Of a DNA stretch of 64,000 nt, positions 7,927-17,765 are shown piece after piece. The translations under genes and the position numbers were made by a program. How positions within the stretch are numbered: the stretch's first letter is position 1; the number at the start of each line of letters is the position of its first letter. This DNA comes from Ornithomonoglobus_A sp045612845 (lineage in GTDB: Bacteria > Bacillota > Clostridia > UBA1381), in assembly GCA_045612845.1 (NCBI GenBank), contig JAZKZV010000017.1:248001-312000 (forward strand), given 5' to 3'. The notes under the pieces are model-generated. The model saw only the letters and a list, made by a program, of their open reading frames with translations. It had not been told where the DNA came from and searched no databases.

Positions 7927-10530
7927 ATGCTACAACAAGAATCCACAACGCCTATGATGAAGCAGTATCTTCTTACAAAAGCAGAGTACCCCGATTGTAT
8001 TCTGTTTTATCGTCTTGGCGACTTTTACGAAATGTTTTTTGAGGACGCTCTTATTGTATCACGTGAGCTTGAGCTTACTCTTACAGGCAAAAACTGTGGT
8101 GCTTCGGAAAAAGCGCCAATGTGTGGAGTACCGCACCACAGTGCAACCGTATACATTGCCAAGCTTATCGAAAAGGGCTACAAGGTCGCAATATGCGAGC
8201 AGGTAGAGGACCCCTCTAAAACAAAGGATATTGTAAAAAGAGAAGTAATACGTGTTGTAACTCCGGGAACACTTATAGACGAGGCATTGCTCGACGAAAA
8301 AAACAACAACTACCTCGCTGTAATATACACAAACGACGATATATCCGGCTTTGCAGTATCAGACATTTCTACAGGCGAAATATTTGTAACAGAGCTTGAC
8401 AACAAAGAAAAGGTCATGGACGAGCTTGCTCGCTATTCACCCAAGGAAATTCTTGTAAACGAAAAAGCATCTTTGATATTCGGAACCTCTGTCGAGGAAC
8501 GATTTAACATGGAGGCAGATAACTGTCGCGATGACTTATTTGAACAAGACGGTATAAACGATAAAATTCTGTCGCAGTTTAAAAAACGCTCATTTGCCGA
8601 GCTTGGTCTGCACGATAAACCGTGTGCCATAAAGGCAGTCGGCGCAATGATAGCTTATCTTGAGCATACACAAAAACAAAGCCTTGATTATATAAATACA
8701 CTTACCATATATTCGTCAGGCGATTATATGGACCTTGACTTTGCAACCAGAAGAAACCTCGAAATTTGCGAAACCATGCGAGACAGAGCAAAAAAAGGTT
8801 CTCTTTTGGGTGTTATAGATAAAACAAAGACCTCCATGGGTGCAAGACTTCTTCGCCAATGGGCACAAAAACCGCTTATTAGTGCTATAGGCATAAACGA
8901 ACGTCTTTCGGCGGTAGATGACCTTGTAAATCACCCGATGATGAAGGACGATTTGGGTGAGGCACTATCAAAAACATACGACATTTCGCGTATTATAAGC
9001 CGACTTTCTTTAGGCACTGCCACACCAAAGGACCTGCTTGCACTAAAGGAAACTGCAATAGCTCTTCCCGAGGTTGAGTATGTTTTATCAACTGCACAGT
9101 CGCCGACCATAAAAAAATTGTTTATGGACTTTGATATTTTAGCAGATTTACGTGATTTAATCGAAAATTCAATTTCTGACAACGCTCCCGCCACCCTAAA
9201 AGACGGAGGTATAATAAAAGACGGATACAACGAGGAGATTGATACACTCCGTAAGGCAAAAAATAAAGGCAGCGGCTGGCTCACAGAGCTTGAGGCACAA
9301 GAAAAGGAGAGGACAGGAATTCCTACCCTTAAGGTCGGATATAACAGAGTTTTCGGCTATTATATAGAGGTTTCAAAATCGTATATGAACGACGTGCCTG
9401 ATACCTACATAAGAAAGCAAACTCTTGCCGGCGGAGAAAGATATATAACTGAGGACTTAAAAAAGATTGAGAACACCATTCTTGGTGCTTCCGAAAGACT
9501 TATTGCTCTCGAAATACACGAATACGAAAACATAAGAAAACAAGTGGCCAAGCAAGCAGAAAGACTAAAAAAGGTTGCAGATATTTTATCGCAATCAGAC
9601 TGTTACTACTCCCTCGCACAAGCCGCATACAAAAACAACTATGTAATGCCGACAATAAATACAAGCGGACAGATAGAAATAATCGATGGGAGACACCCCG
9701 TTGTAGAAACTATGACTAAAAATTCTATATTTGTCCCCAACGATACGTATCTTGATAATGACGATAACAGAACTCTCATTATAACAGGTCCTAACATGGC
9801 AGGTAAATCAACCTATATGCGTCAGGTTGCAGTTATAACACTAATGGCACAGATAGGCAGCTTTGTTCCAGCCAGAAAAGCCAGCATAGGTATTGTGGAC
9901 AAGATTTTCACAAGAGTCGGTGCAAGTGATGATATTGCATCAGGTCAGAGCACCTTTATGCTCGAGATGAACGAGGTAAGCCATATTTTACAAAATGCAA
10001 CAAAGAACTCACTTATAATCTTAGACGAAATAGGCAGAGGAACAAGCACATATGACGGTATGTCAATAGCGTGGGCTGTTGCGGAGTACATCCACAACAA
10101 GAAGAAGATAGGAGCAAAAACCCTTTTTGCAACTCACTATCATGAGCTTACCGAGCTTGAAGAAACCTTAGAGGGTGTTAAAAATTATCGTGTTGCAGTA
10201 AAAAAACGCGGTGATGATATAACCTTCCTACGTAAAATTGTAAGAGGCGGTGCGGACGAAAGCTATGGTATCGAGGTTGCAGCACTTGCGGGTATTCCAA
10301 ACGAGGTTATATCAAATGCAAAGAAGATTTTGAAGAATATCTTAGATGAAAACCCCAAACAGGAAAAGAAGATAAATTATACACAGGAATTACCCGACCA
10401 GATTGATTTTGGTATGAATATTGCAAATGAGATTGCAGATGAGTTAAAAACTCTTGATGTAACAACCTACACTCCAATCGAAGCATTGAATAAGCTATAC
10501 GAGCTTACAAACAAAGCAAAGAATATGTAA
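7927..10530 (+). CDS. mutS: DNA mismatch repair protein MutS
   Basis: Recognises base mismatches and small loops and recruits MutL. The 867-residue length is typical. The N-terminal mismatch-binding domain has the intercalating Phe motif in LGDFYEMF (GxFYE type), followed by the connector, lever and clamp domains. The ATPase domain has Walker A GPNMAGKS (621-628), the DEIGRGTSTYDG Walker B/signature region and ATHYHELTELE. The C-terminus has the usual helix-turn-helix dimer region. The ATG follows AGAAAGGA. The stop is 26 bp from mutL, and the two are surely co-transcribed. Confidence 0.98.
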   Translation: MLQQESTTPMMKQYLLTKAEYPDCILFYRLGDFYEMFFEDALIVSRELELTLTGKNCGASEKAPMCGVPHHSATVYIAKLIEKGYKVAICEQVEDPSKTKDIVKREVIRVVTPGTLIDEALLDEKNNNYLAVIYTNDDISGFAVSDISTGEIFVTELDNKEKVMDELARYSPKEILVNEKASLIFGTSVEERFNMEADNCRDDLFEQDGINDKILSQFKKRSFAELGLHDKPCAIKAVGAMIAYLEHTQKQSLDYINTLTIYSSGDYMDLDFATRRNLEICETMRDRAKKGSLLGVIDKTKTSMGARLLRQWAQKPLISAIGINERLSAVDDLVNHPMMKDDLGEALSKTYDISRIISRLSLGTATPKDLLALKETAIALPEVEYVLSTAQSPTIKKLFMDFDILADLRDLIENSISDNAPATLKDGGIIKDGYNEEIDTLRKAKNKGSGWLTELEAQEKERTGIPTLKVGYNRVFGYYIEVSKSYMNDVPDTYIRKQTLAGGERYITEDLKKIENTILGASERLIALEIHEYENIRKQVAKQAERLKKVADILSQSDCYYSLAQAAYKNNYVMPTINTSGQIEIIDGRHPVVETMTKNSIFVPNDTYLDNDDNRTLIITGPNMAGKSTYMRQVAVITLMAQIGSFVPARKASIGIVDKIFTRVGASDDIASGQSTFMLEMNEVSHILQNATKNSLIILDEIGRGTSTYDGMSIAWAVAEYIHNKKKIGAKTLFATHYHELTELEETLEGVKNYRVAVKKRGDDITFLRKIVRGGADESYGIEVAALAGIPNEVISNAKKILKNILDENPKQEKKINYTQELPDQIDFGMNIANEIADELKTLDVTTYTPIEALNKLYELTNKAKNM

Positions 10531-10556
10531 ATACGGAAGGATACAAGTGGTAAATA

Positions 10557-12539
10557 ATGGGGATAATAAATGTATTACCAAAAGACGTTTCCAACAAAAT
10601 AGCCGCAGGCGAGGTAGTTGAAAGACCCGCAAGCGTTGTAAAGGAATTAGTCGAAAATTCTATAGACGCAGACGCTTCATCTATCACCGTAGAAATCAAA
10701 AAAGGCGGCTCACAATATATACGCGTAAGCGATAATGGCAAAGGAATGAGCACTGATGATGCCAGACTTTGCTTTTTAAGGCATGCAACAAGTAAGATAA
10801 AAACAAGCGCCGACTTAGATGCAATATATACCTTAGGATTCAGAGGCGAGGCACTGTCAAGTATTGGTGCGGTTGCAAAGGTAAGTCTGTATACAAAACA
10901 AGCAGACGGTGAGGGTATTTGTGTAACTTGCGAGGGTGGCGAGATACTCACCTCCGAGGAGGCAGGTCTGCCCAACGGAACAACTATGGTTGTTGAGAAT
11001 CTGTTTTTTAACACACCCGCAAGAGCAAAGTTTTTAAAGAAGGATACAACAGAGGCGCAATATATAACCGATATTGTTACAAAGTGTATTTTTGCACATC
11101 CCGAAATTTCGTTTAAGCTTATCATAAACGGAAAAGAACAGCTTTTCAGTGCAGGAGATAATAAGCTCACAAACGCCATATACACAGTCTATGGCAAGGA
11201 TTATGCAAAAGGCTCTCTTGATGTCTTATACGAGGACGGTGGTATAACCGTCTCGGGAATTGTAGGTAAGGGAAATATTGCAAGACCCAACCGAAACTAT
11301 CAGAGCTTTTTTGTTAATAAGCGCTATGTAAAAAGTGCACTTATGATACGTGCCTTAGAGGAGGCATACAAAAATCAGATAATGATTGGAAAATTCCCCA
11401 TGGCAGTTTTAAATGTTAAAATAAATCCCGAGCTTATTGATATAAACGTACACCCCACAAAGTTAGAGGTAAAATTCTCGGACGAAAAGGCAATATACCG
11501 TGCAATTTACTATGCAGTTAAAAACGCACTATACGAACTACCCAACGTCCCCGAAATAGAACATAAAGAAAAAGCTAAGGAATTTTTAGGAATTCCTTTA
11601 GATATGATGCGGGCGCCATCAACCCCTGCTCACAATCCAAGAGAAAATCCATTTTTAAAAAAGGCAGATACGCCTCCCCCATCTCCAAAAGAAATTCTTG
11701 AGAAGTCAATAGAGGAGAAAAAAAATGAACTGCCAAAGCAGACACATCATTTTATATCGCCCGAAAAGGAGCAAATTCTAAGTGCAACAGCAAAGGTCGC
11801 ACCCGAACTCAAGGTGTGTGATACTGCAGATGAAGACGTATCCATACCGCAAGCTGTGGAGGATAAAAAAGAGGAATTTCTACAACCCCAAATCCAAAAC
11901 AACAACCAGATACAAGAGACAATCTTACCCGACGATGAGGAAAGCTCTACGGTCGAATTTGATGAATATTTTGTAGTTATCGGTCAGCTTTTTAATTCAT
12001 ATATTATAATCGAAAAAGACGATAAAATGCTCTTAATAGACCAACATGCCGCACATGAGCGACTAAAGTACGAGGAGCTTTTGTGTGATTTATCAAAGAA
12101 TGATATAGTATCGCAAATATTACTCGAGCCAATTTCGATAAAACTATCGCCCGTCGAAATGGGTGGATATTACGAAAACGAGGACGTATTTAACTCACTT
12201 GGTTTTGAATGTGAGGAATTTGGCGAAAACACAGTTTTAATACGCTCTGTTCCATGTGATGTCGACTTTGGTGATGTCGAAGAGCTGTTTATTGAGCTTT
12301 TAGAACAGTGCCAGAATCAGAAAAAGGAGCTTATAAGCGAGAAAAACGAACGTCTTACATACACAATAGCATGTAAAGCGGCGATAAAGGCTAACCATTC
12401 TATGAGTATGCCAGAGATGAATGCACTTGTTAAGAAAGTATTTAAACTAAAAAATATAAATACCTGTCCCCATGGCAGACCGATAGTGATTTCGATGTCA
12501 AAAAGGGAAATAGAAAAAGAGTTTAAAAGAATAGTTTAA
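10557..12539 (+). CDS. mutL: DNA mismatch repair protein MutL
   Basis: A GHKL ATPase and latent nicking endonuclease that couples MutS to strand excision. The product has 660 residues. The N-terminal ATPase has NKIAAGEVVERPASVV, ENSIDA and GFRGEALSSI. A proline- and glutamate-rich linker spans about 350-460. The C-terminal domain has the endonuclease motif DQHAAHERLKYEE starting at Asp495, plus ACKAAIKANHSMS and CPHGRPI, so this is the endonuclease-positive type found in bacteria without MutH. The ribosome binding site GGAAGG is rather far (16 bases) from the ATG, which may lower its yield relative to MutS. Element B starts at the stop codon. Confidence 0.98.
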   Translation: MGIINVLPKDVSNKIAAGEVVERPASVVKELVENSIDADASSITVEIKKGGSQYIRVSDNGKGMSTDDARLCFLRHATSKIKTSADLDAIYTLGFRGEALSSIGAVAKVSLYTKQADGEGICVTCEGGEILTSEEAGLPNGTTMVVENLFFNTPARAKFLKKDTTEAQYITDIVTKCIFAHPEISFKLIINGKEQLFSAGDNKLTNAIYTVYGKDYAKGSLDVLYEDGGITVSGIVGKGNIARPNRNYQSFFVNKRYVKSALMIRALEEAYKNQIMIGKFPMAVLNVKINPELIDINVHPTKLEVKFSDEKAIYRAIYYAVKNALYELPNVPEIEHKEKAKEFLGIPLDMMRAPSTPAHNPRENPFLKKADTPPPSPKEILEKSIEEKKNELPKQTHHFISPEKEQILSATAKVAPELKVCDTADEDVSIPQAVEDKKEEFLQPQIQNNNQIQETILPDDEESSTVEFDEYFVVIGQLFNSYIIIEKDDKMLLIDQHAAHERLKYEELLCDLSKNDIVSQILLEPISIKLSPVEMGGYYENEDVFNSLGFECEEFGENTVLIRSVPCDVDFGDVEELFIELLEQCQNQKKELISEKNERLTYTIACKAAIKANHSMSMPEMNALVKKVFKLKNINTCPHGRPIVISMSKREIEKEFKRIV

Positions 12540-12767
12540 GAGACGTTAAAATAGTGTAGACCGCGCAAAACATTAAAAATATCTTGTGCTATAAACAAAC
12601 CTCACCCTTTGCGACGCTCTCAAAACCTTCGGTTTTGTCGCTACAAATTACGTTGCAATTTGTTAAACTCGACGTACACTCGTACGCCTTCGGGTAACCC
12701 AAAACAAAGTAATTACTTTGTTTTGGTTCGGTTTGTTCATTCTACATCTATTTTATCTATCTCTTGG
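12536..12767 (+). repeat. Palindromic intergenic element B
   Basis: Outer arms 12536-12560 (TTAAGAGACGTTAAAATAGT...) and 12741-12767 (...CTATTTTATCTATCTCTTGG) are imperfect inverted copies. A second arm pair is AACAAACC (12594-12601) and GGTTTGTT (12730-12737). Inside lie the CGTAC-ACTC-GTACG hairpin followed by CCTTCGGGTAACCCAAA (12673-12702), a perfect 28-base palindrome at 12699-12726, and a CAAAACC-TTC-GGTTTTG hairpin. It begins at the mutL stop and ends 14 bases before the miaA ATG, filling the whole 242-bp gap. Confidence 0.85.
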
Positions 12768-12781
12768 TAAGTAAATATAAA

Positions 12782-13738
12782 ATGGATAAAAAAAATTTTT
12801 CAGATAATATACCCGTAATAGTTGTATGCGGGCCTACTGCAAGCGGAAAAACAGGTCTTGCAATAGATATTGCAAAAAAATATAACGGCGAAATTGTAAG
12901 TGCCGACAGCATGCAGATTTACAAATACATGGATATCGGCACTGCAAAACCAACACCGCATGAGCGAGAAGAGGCAGTACATCATCTTATAGATTTCCTG
13001 GAGCCTGATGAGGAGTTTAGTGTTGCAGACTACACCCCGCTTGCCCACAAAACAATAGAGGATATTGTAAAAAGAGGAAAACTCCCCATAATTGCAGGCG
13101 GCACGGGACTTTACATTAACAGTGTTATAAATGACGTTACATTCGGTGAAATTGATACCGACTACAAATTACGCGAGGAACTCGAAGAAAAAGCAAAAGT
13201 CGAGGGAGTTAACACGCTTGTAGATGAGCTTAAAACCTTTGACCCTATAAGTGCTACAAAAATCCACCCCAACAACTTAAGGAGAATTATACGCGCTATT
13301 GAGTTCTACCGCATAACAGGCACACCAATATCAAAGCATCAGGAAATGACAAAAGAAGTTAAAAGCCGATATAACCCCCTCATGCTCATGGTTGAGCACG
13401 ATAGAGAAAAGCTTTATGAGCGCATAAATTTACGTGTTGATATTATGATACAAGAGGGTCTTATTGATGAGGTTAAGCGTCTTATGGATATGGGCTATGG
13501 CACCTCCTTAAATTCTATGAAGGGTATTGGCTATAAGGAAATTATGGGAGCACTAAATGGCGAATATTCCATAGACGAAGCAATAGAAGTGATAAAGCTC
13601 GGCTCAAGACATTATGCAAAAAGGCAGCTTACATGGTTCAGACGTGATGAGAGGATAAATTATATAAGCGCACAAAAAAATGTTTTTGACGAGGCACAAA
13701 TTCTTATTGCTAAATTTCTGCAGGAAAGGGGTATGTAA
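12782..13738 (+). CDS. miaA: tRNA dimethylallyltransferase
   Basis: Transfers the dimethylallyl group from DMAPP to A37 of tRNAs that read UNN codons, making the substrate of MiaB. It has 318 residues from the ATG at 12782. Visible are the P-loop GPTASGKTGLA, SADSMQIYKYMDIGTAKPT, the IAGGTGLY motif, the HPNNLRRIIRAIE segment and the C-terminal RQLTWFRRD. No strong ribosome binding site is seen; an in-frame TTG at 12764 lies inside the right arm of element B and is less likely. The next gene starts at the base after its stop. Confidence 0.96.
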   Translation: MDKKNFSDNIPVIVVCGPTASGKTGLAIDIAKKYNGEIVSADSMQIYKYMDIGTAKPTPHEREEAVHHLIDFLEPDEEFSVADYTPLAHKTIEDIVKRGKLPIIAGGTGLYINSVINDVTFGEIDTDYKLREELEEKAKVEGVNTLVDELKTFDPISATKIHPNNLRRIIRAIEFYRITGTPISKHQEMTKEVKSRYNPLMLMVEHDREKLYERINLRVDIMIQEGLIDEVKRLMDMGYGTSLNSMKGIGYKEIMGALNGEYSIDEAIEVIKLGSRHYAKRQLTWFRRDERINYISAQKNVFDEAQILIAKFLQERGM

Positions 13739-14476
13739 TTGAAAAGCTACGGAGAATTTGCCCATATATACGATAAGCTTATGCATGCTGATGTAAATTA
13801 TGAGCATTGGGCAGATTATATAGAAAATATATTTGATATGTATAATATAAACCCCTCGCTTGTATGCGACCTTGCGTGTGGAACGGGTAATATAACAATT
13901 CCCATGGCAAAGCGCGGCTATGATATGACAGGTGTTGATATTTCGGAGGATATGCTAAACATTGCACGTGAAAAATCAACAGGTCTTGATATTTTGTATC
14001 TTAACCAAAGCCTTACAAAACTTGACCTCTACGGGTCTATGGGTGCATTTTTATGCATGATAGACGCGTTTAATTACATATTATCACCCAAGCTTCTCCA
14101 AAACACATTTAAAAAGCTAAAAACGTGTTTTATGGACCCTGATGCACTTTTGATTTTTGATATAAGCACACACCACAAGCTTAAAAACGTAATAGGAAAC
14201 AACACCTTTATACATTCAACAAAAGACGTTTTCTATTCGTGGCAAAACCGATTTATAGAAGATAAAAACATGTCTGATATGATGCTCACCTTTTTTACAA
14301 AAGGTAAGTCTGGCTACAACCGTTTTGAAGAGAGACATCTGCAAAAGGCTTATACCGAAGAGGAGATAAAATATCTCTTAAAAAATGCCGGCTTTAAACA
14401 GGTCGATACATACAACGAGCTGACATTTGAAAAACCGGGAAAAGAAAGCGACAGAATTGTTTTTGTTGCAAGATAA
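13739..14476 (+). CDS. Class I SAM-dependent methyltransferase (YqeM-like)
   Basis: A 245-residue Rossmann-fold methyltransferase. Motif I is CDLACGTGNITIPMA, followed by the acidic loop GVDISEDMLNIAREK and a later ALLIFDIST strand. The opening YGEFAHIYDKLMHADVNYEHW is typical of the small clostridial family related to B. subtilis YqeM, whose substrate is unknown. The start is TTG, chosen because AGGAAAGGGG precedes it at about 9 bases and the frame begins right after the miaA stop. It is translationally linked to miaA. Confidence 0.85.
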   Translation: MKSYGEFAHIYDKLMHADVNYEHWADYIENIFDMYNINPSLVCDLACGTGNITIPMAKRGYDMTGVDISEDMLNIAREKSTGLDILYLNQSLTKLDLYGSMGAFLCMIDAFNYILSPKLLQNTFKKLKTCFMDPDALLIFDISTHHKLKNVIGNNTFIHSTKDVFYSWQNRFIEDKNMSDMMLTFFTKGKSGYNRFEERHLQKAYTEEEIKYLLKNAGFKQVDTYNELTFEKPGKESDRIVFVAR

Positions 14477-14490
14477 ATATAGGTTTTTGC

Positions 14491-14519
14491 TTGCAATTTT
14501 AACCAATTTATGATACAAT
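14491..14519 (+). promoter_or_regulatory. Sigma-A promoter of gyrA
   Basis: TTGCAA (14491-14496) and TACAAT (14514-14519) with a 17-bp spacer, 48 bp ahead of the gyrA start. Confidence 0.7.
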
Positions 14520-14567
14520 TATAATATAAAATAACAATAAAAAAAGTTATTACAAATGGAGGAAATT

Positions 14568-17132
14568 ATGGCTAAGAAATCCAAAGAGCTTACACTCGAT
14601 ATGGAAGCTATCGAAAACCAGAATATAGTTGAAGTTGACCTCAATAGCGAAATGAAAAAATCGTATATAGACTATGCGATGAGTGTTATTGTCAGTCGTG
14701 CACTTCCTGATGTCAGAGACGGTTTAAAGCCCGTTCACAGACGTATTCTCTACGATATGTATGACGCAAATCTCTTATACGAAAATGATTTTAGAAAATC
14801 CGCATCAACCGTCGGCGATGTTCTGGGTAAATATCACCCGCATGGCGACTCGTCTGTTTATGATGCAATGGTGCGTCTTGCACAGGATTTCTCGCTAAGA
14901 TATCCCCTTGTACAAGGTAAGGGTAACTTTGGTTCAATCGACGGAGACCCTGCCGCTGCATATCGTTATACTGAGGCTAAAATGTCAAAGCTGAGCGCTT
15001 CCATGCTTAGAGATATCGAAAAGGATACAGTTGAATTTGTACCAAACTTTGACGATAAGCTAAAAGAGCCTGATGTTCTTCCCGCACGTTTCCCAAACCT
15101 TATGGTAAACGGAAGCTCGGGTATAGCTGTCGGTATGGCAACAAATATTCCTCCGCACAATCTTACAGAGGTAATTGACGGAATTATAGCAGTTATAGAC
15201 GACCCGTTAATATCTATTGAAGAGCTTATGGAATATATACCCGGCCCTGACTTCCCTACAGGCGGAGTTATAATGGGTAAATCCGGTATAAGACAAGCTT
15301 ATATGACGGGTAAAGGTCATATTATAATGCGCGCAAAGGCGGAGATTGAAGAAGATGCCAAAGGCAGAAACAGAATTATTGTTACCGAAATCCCGTATCA
15401 GGTAAATAAGGCTAAGCTCGAAAAACATATTTGCGAGCTTGCAAGCAGCGGAAAGCTTGAGGGCGTAAGCACAGCGCGTGATGAATCCTCACAGGATATT
15501 CGTCTTGTTATAGAGCTAAAGCGCGATGCTAACGCAAATGTTGTTTTAAATAACCTCTATAAATTTACTCAAATGCAGGATACCTTCGGTGTTATTATGC
15601 TTGCTCTTGTTGATAAAGTTCCAAAGGTTTTAAATCTTCGCGAAATGCTCGATTATTACATTGCACATCAGGAGGATGTAATAAGACGACGCACAACATA
15701 TGATTTGAACAAGGCAAAAGAGCGCGCTCACATATTAGAGGGCTACAAAATAGTAATAGACAACATAGACGAGGTTATAAAAATCATAAGAGCATCAGCA
15801 GGTATTGCTGAGGCAAAGGAAGCTTTAATAGCACGTTTTGACCTTTCAGAAGAACAGGCAACTGCCATTGTACAAATGCAATTAGGACGTTTGTCAGGTA
15901 TGGAGCGCGAAAAGATTGAAACTGAATATAATGAGCTTTGCGCAAAGATTACTGAGTTTGAGGAAATTCTTGCAAACAAGTCAAAGGTAATGGATATAAT
16001 AAAGACCGACCTTTGCGAAATCAAAGACAAGTTTGGTGATAGCAGAAGAACACACATAGAGGCTGTCTTTAATGATATTGACGACGAATCGTTAATTGAC
16101 GAGGAGGACGGAATTATAACACTTACTCACAATGGTTATGTAAAGCGCATGCCGGTTACTGCATACAAATCTCAGAAGAGAGGCGGAAGAGGTATAAATG
16201 CTATGACAACACGTGAGGAGGACTTTGTTGAGCATATATTTGCAGCCTCAACTCACGATAATGTATTGTTCTTTACTACAAAGGGAATGGTATACAAGCT
16301 AAAAGGCTACCAGATACCTGAGGCAACACGTCAGGCAAAGGGTATGGCTATTGTAAATCTGCTGCCGCTTAATAATGACGAAAAAATCAGCGCAATGATT
16401 CCTATCCGTAATTTTGATGATGGCGACTTCTTAACATTTGTAACAAGAAAAGGTCTTATCAAAAAGACAGATATAATGGATTATTCGAGAATAAGAAATA
16501 ATGGTCTAAGAGCTATTGAGCTTAACGAGGGCGACGAGCTTATAGGTGTATATCGTACAGATGGCGAAAGAGAAATCCTTGTTGCTACTCATAATGGTTT
16601 GTCTGTTAAGTTCTCAGAGAGCAAGGTACGTTCAATGGGCAGAACAACACGCGGTGTACGTGCAATAAGACTTCGCGAGGGCGACTATGTTGTAGGTGCA
16701 TGTATTGTTGATTATGAGTCTTCTCTGTTCCTTGTTACAGAAAACGGATACGGAAAGAGAGTTGCCTTTGATGAATACAGACTTCAGTCGAGAGGCGGTA
16801 AGGGTATTTACACCTACCGTTTGACCGAAAAGACAGGCAAGCTTTCGGGACTAAGAGTTGTAAATGACGAAAACGATATTATGATTATGACCTCAGCAGG
16901 TATAATTATACGTATGCATGCTGATGAAATAAGCACACTCGGAAGATATACACAGGGTGTAAGAGTTATGCGTCTTGCAGAGGGTATAAGCATTGCCAGC
17001 CTTGCTGTAACTGAACGCGATGACGAGGAGGAAACTGTTGCTCCTGAGGCACCCGAGGAAGAAGCTGATGTTGAAGAACCAATAGAAGAAGAATTCGAAG
17101 AAGATGACGACGAAGACGATATGGAGGAATAA
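14568..17132 (+). CDS. gyrA: DNA gyrase subunit A
   Basis: The breakage-reunion subunit of gyrase, which introduces negative supercoils with GyrB. It has 854 residues. The catalytic tyrosine is Tyr134 in RYTEA, and the GyrA box QKRGGRG in the C-terminal beta-pinwheel separates it from topoisomerase IV ParC. The quinolone-determining region reads HPHGDSSVYDAMVR with Ser95 and Asp99 in the wild-type state. The tail after about residue 820 is strongly acidic. The ATG at 14568 was chosen over an upstream in-frame ATG at 14556 because the GGAGG site lies between them. gyrB is not in this window. Confidence 0.97.
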   Translation: MAKKSKELTLDMEAIENQNIVEVDLNSEMKKSYIDYAMSVIVSRALPDVRDGLKPVHRRILYDMYDANLLYENDFRKSASTVGDVLGKYHPHGDSSVYDAMVRLAQDFSLRYPLVQGKGNFGSIDGDPAAAYRYTEAKMSKLSASMLRDIEKDTVEFVPNFDDKLKEPDVLPARFPNLMVNGSSGIAVGMATNIPPHNLTEVIDGIIAVIDDPLISIEELMEYIPGPDFPTGGVIMGKSGIRQAYMTGKGHIIMRAKAEIEEDAKGRNRIIVTEIPYQVNKAKLEKHICELASSGKLEGVSTARDESSQDIRLVIELKRDANANVVLNNLYKFTQMQDTFGVIMLALVDKVPKVLNLREMLDYYIAHQEDVIRRRTTYDLNKAKERAHILEGYKIVIDNIDEVIKIIRASAGIAEAKEALIARFDLSEEQATAIVQMQLGRLSGMEREKIETEYNELCAKITEFEEILANKSKVMDIIKTDLCEIKDKFGDSRRTHIEAVFNDIDDESLIDEEDGIITLTHNGYVKRMPVTAYKSQKRGGRGINAMTTREEDFVEHIFAASTHDNVLFFTTKGMVYKLKGYQIPEATRQAKGMAIVNLLPLNNDEKISAMIPIRNFDDGDFLTFVTRKGLIKKTDIMDYSRIRNNGLRAIELNEGDELIGVYRTDGEREILVATHNGLSVKFSESKVRSMGRTTRGVRAIRLREGDYVVGACIVDYESSLFLVTENGYGKRVAFDEYRLQSRGGKGIYTYRLTEKTGKLSGLRVVNDENDIMIMTSAGIIIRMHADEISTLGRYTQGVRVMRLAEGISIASLAVTERDDEEETVAPEAPEEEADVEEPIEEEFEEDDDEDDMEE

Positions 17133-17133
17133 T

Positions 17134-17751
17134 ATGAAAAAAATATTATTATTTACACTTTGTATGGTAATGTTACTTGTTTGTACTTCTTGTTCCGGTA
17201 CTACAACAAAAACAAGTCAGACAAAATCACTTGGTGAGCTTACACAAAACACAGTTGCAATTACAATAGAACTTGAGGACGGGCGCAACATGAATGCAGT
17301 GTTGTACCCCGACCTCGCACCTGTAACAGTTGAAAACTTTTTAAAGCTGATTGATGAAGATTTCTTCTCAGGACTTATTTTCCACCGCGTAATTCCTGAA
17401 TTTATGATTCAGGGTGGCGGAATGGATAAGGATATGGCAGAAAAGGAAGCTGAGGAAATTGTGGGCGAGTTTGATATAAATGGCTTTAAGAACCCACTCA
17501 CCCACAAGCGCGGAGTGCTTTCTATGGCAAGACTTGGTAACAACAACGACAGTGCATCAAGCCAGTTCTTTATAATGCATAAGGATTCTCCGCATCTCGA
17601 CGGTCAGTATGCCGCTTTTGGAAGAATATCAGATGAAGAAAGCCTAAAGGTCGTAGATGAAATTGCAAATGTTCCTACAACATCTGCAGGAATGCACCAG
17701 GATGTTCCGGCAGAGCCAATTATAATAAAAACAATAAAAAGAGTACAATAA
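17134..17751 (+). CDS. Peptidyl-prolyl cis-trans isomerase, cyclophilin type, probable lipoprotein
   Basis: A 205-residue cyclophilin with an N-terminal signal MKKILLFTLCMVMLLVCTSC; the last Cys is a likely lipidation site, although the -3 residue is Cys rather than the usual Leu. The catalytic domain has FHRVIPEFMIQGGG and SASSQFFIM...LDGQYAAFG. It probably helps fold proteins outside the membrane. The ATG at 17134 was chosen since GGAGGAAT lies in the end of gyrA, one base overlapping its stop context. The next gene is a cytoplasmic paralogue, an export/cytosol pair made by tandem duplication. Confidence 0.92.
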   Translation: MKKILLFTLCMVMLLVCTSCSGTTTKTSQTKSLGELTQNTVAITIELEDGRNMNAVLYPDLAPVTVENFLKLIDEDFFSGLIFHRVIPEFMIQGGGMDKDMAEKEAEEIVGEFDINGFKNPLTHKRGVLSMARLGNNNDSASSQFFIMHKDSPHLDGQYAAFGRISDEESLKVVDEIANVPTTSAGMHQDVPAEPIIIKTIKRVQ

Positions 17752-17765
17752 GGAGAAATACAACT

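Noticed and set aside
10505..11185. A 226-codon open frame antisense to mutL
   Set aside because: It shadows the conserved ATPase domain of MutL and its protein has no recognisable domain.
14850..14864. Quinolone-resistance change in gyrA
   Set aside because: The key positions read Ser95 and Asp99, the sensitive-type state.
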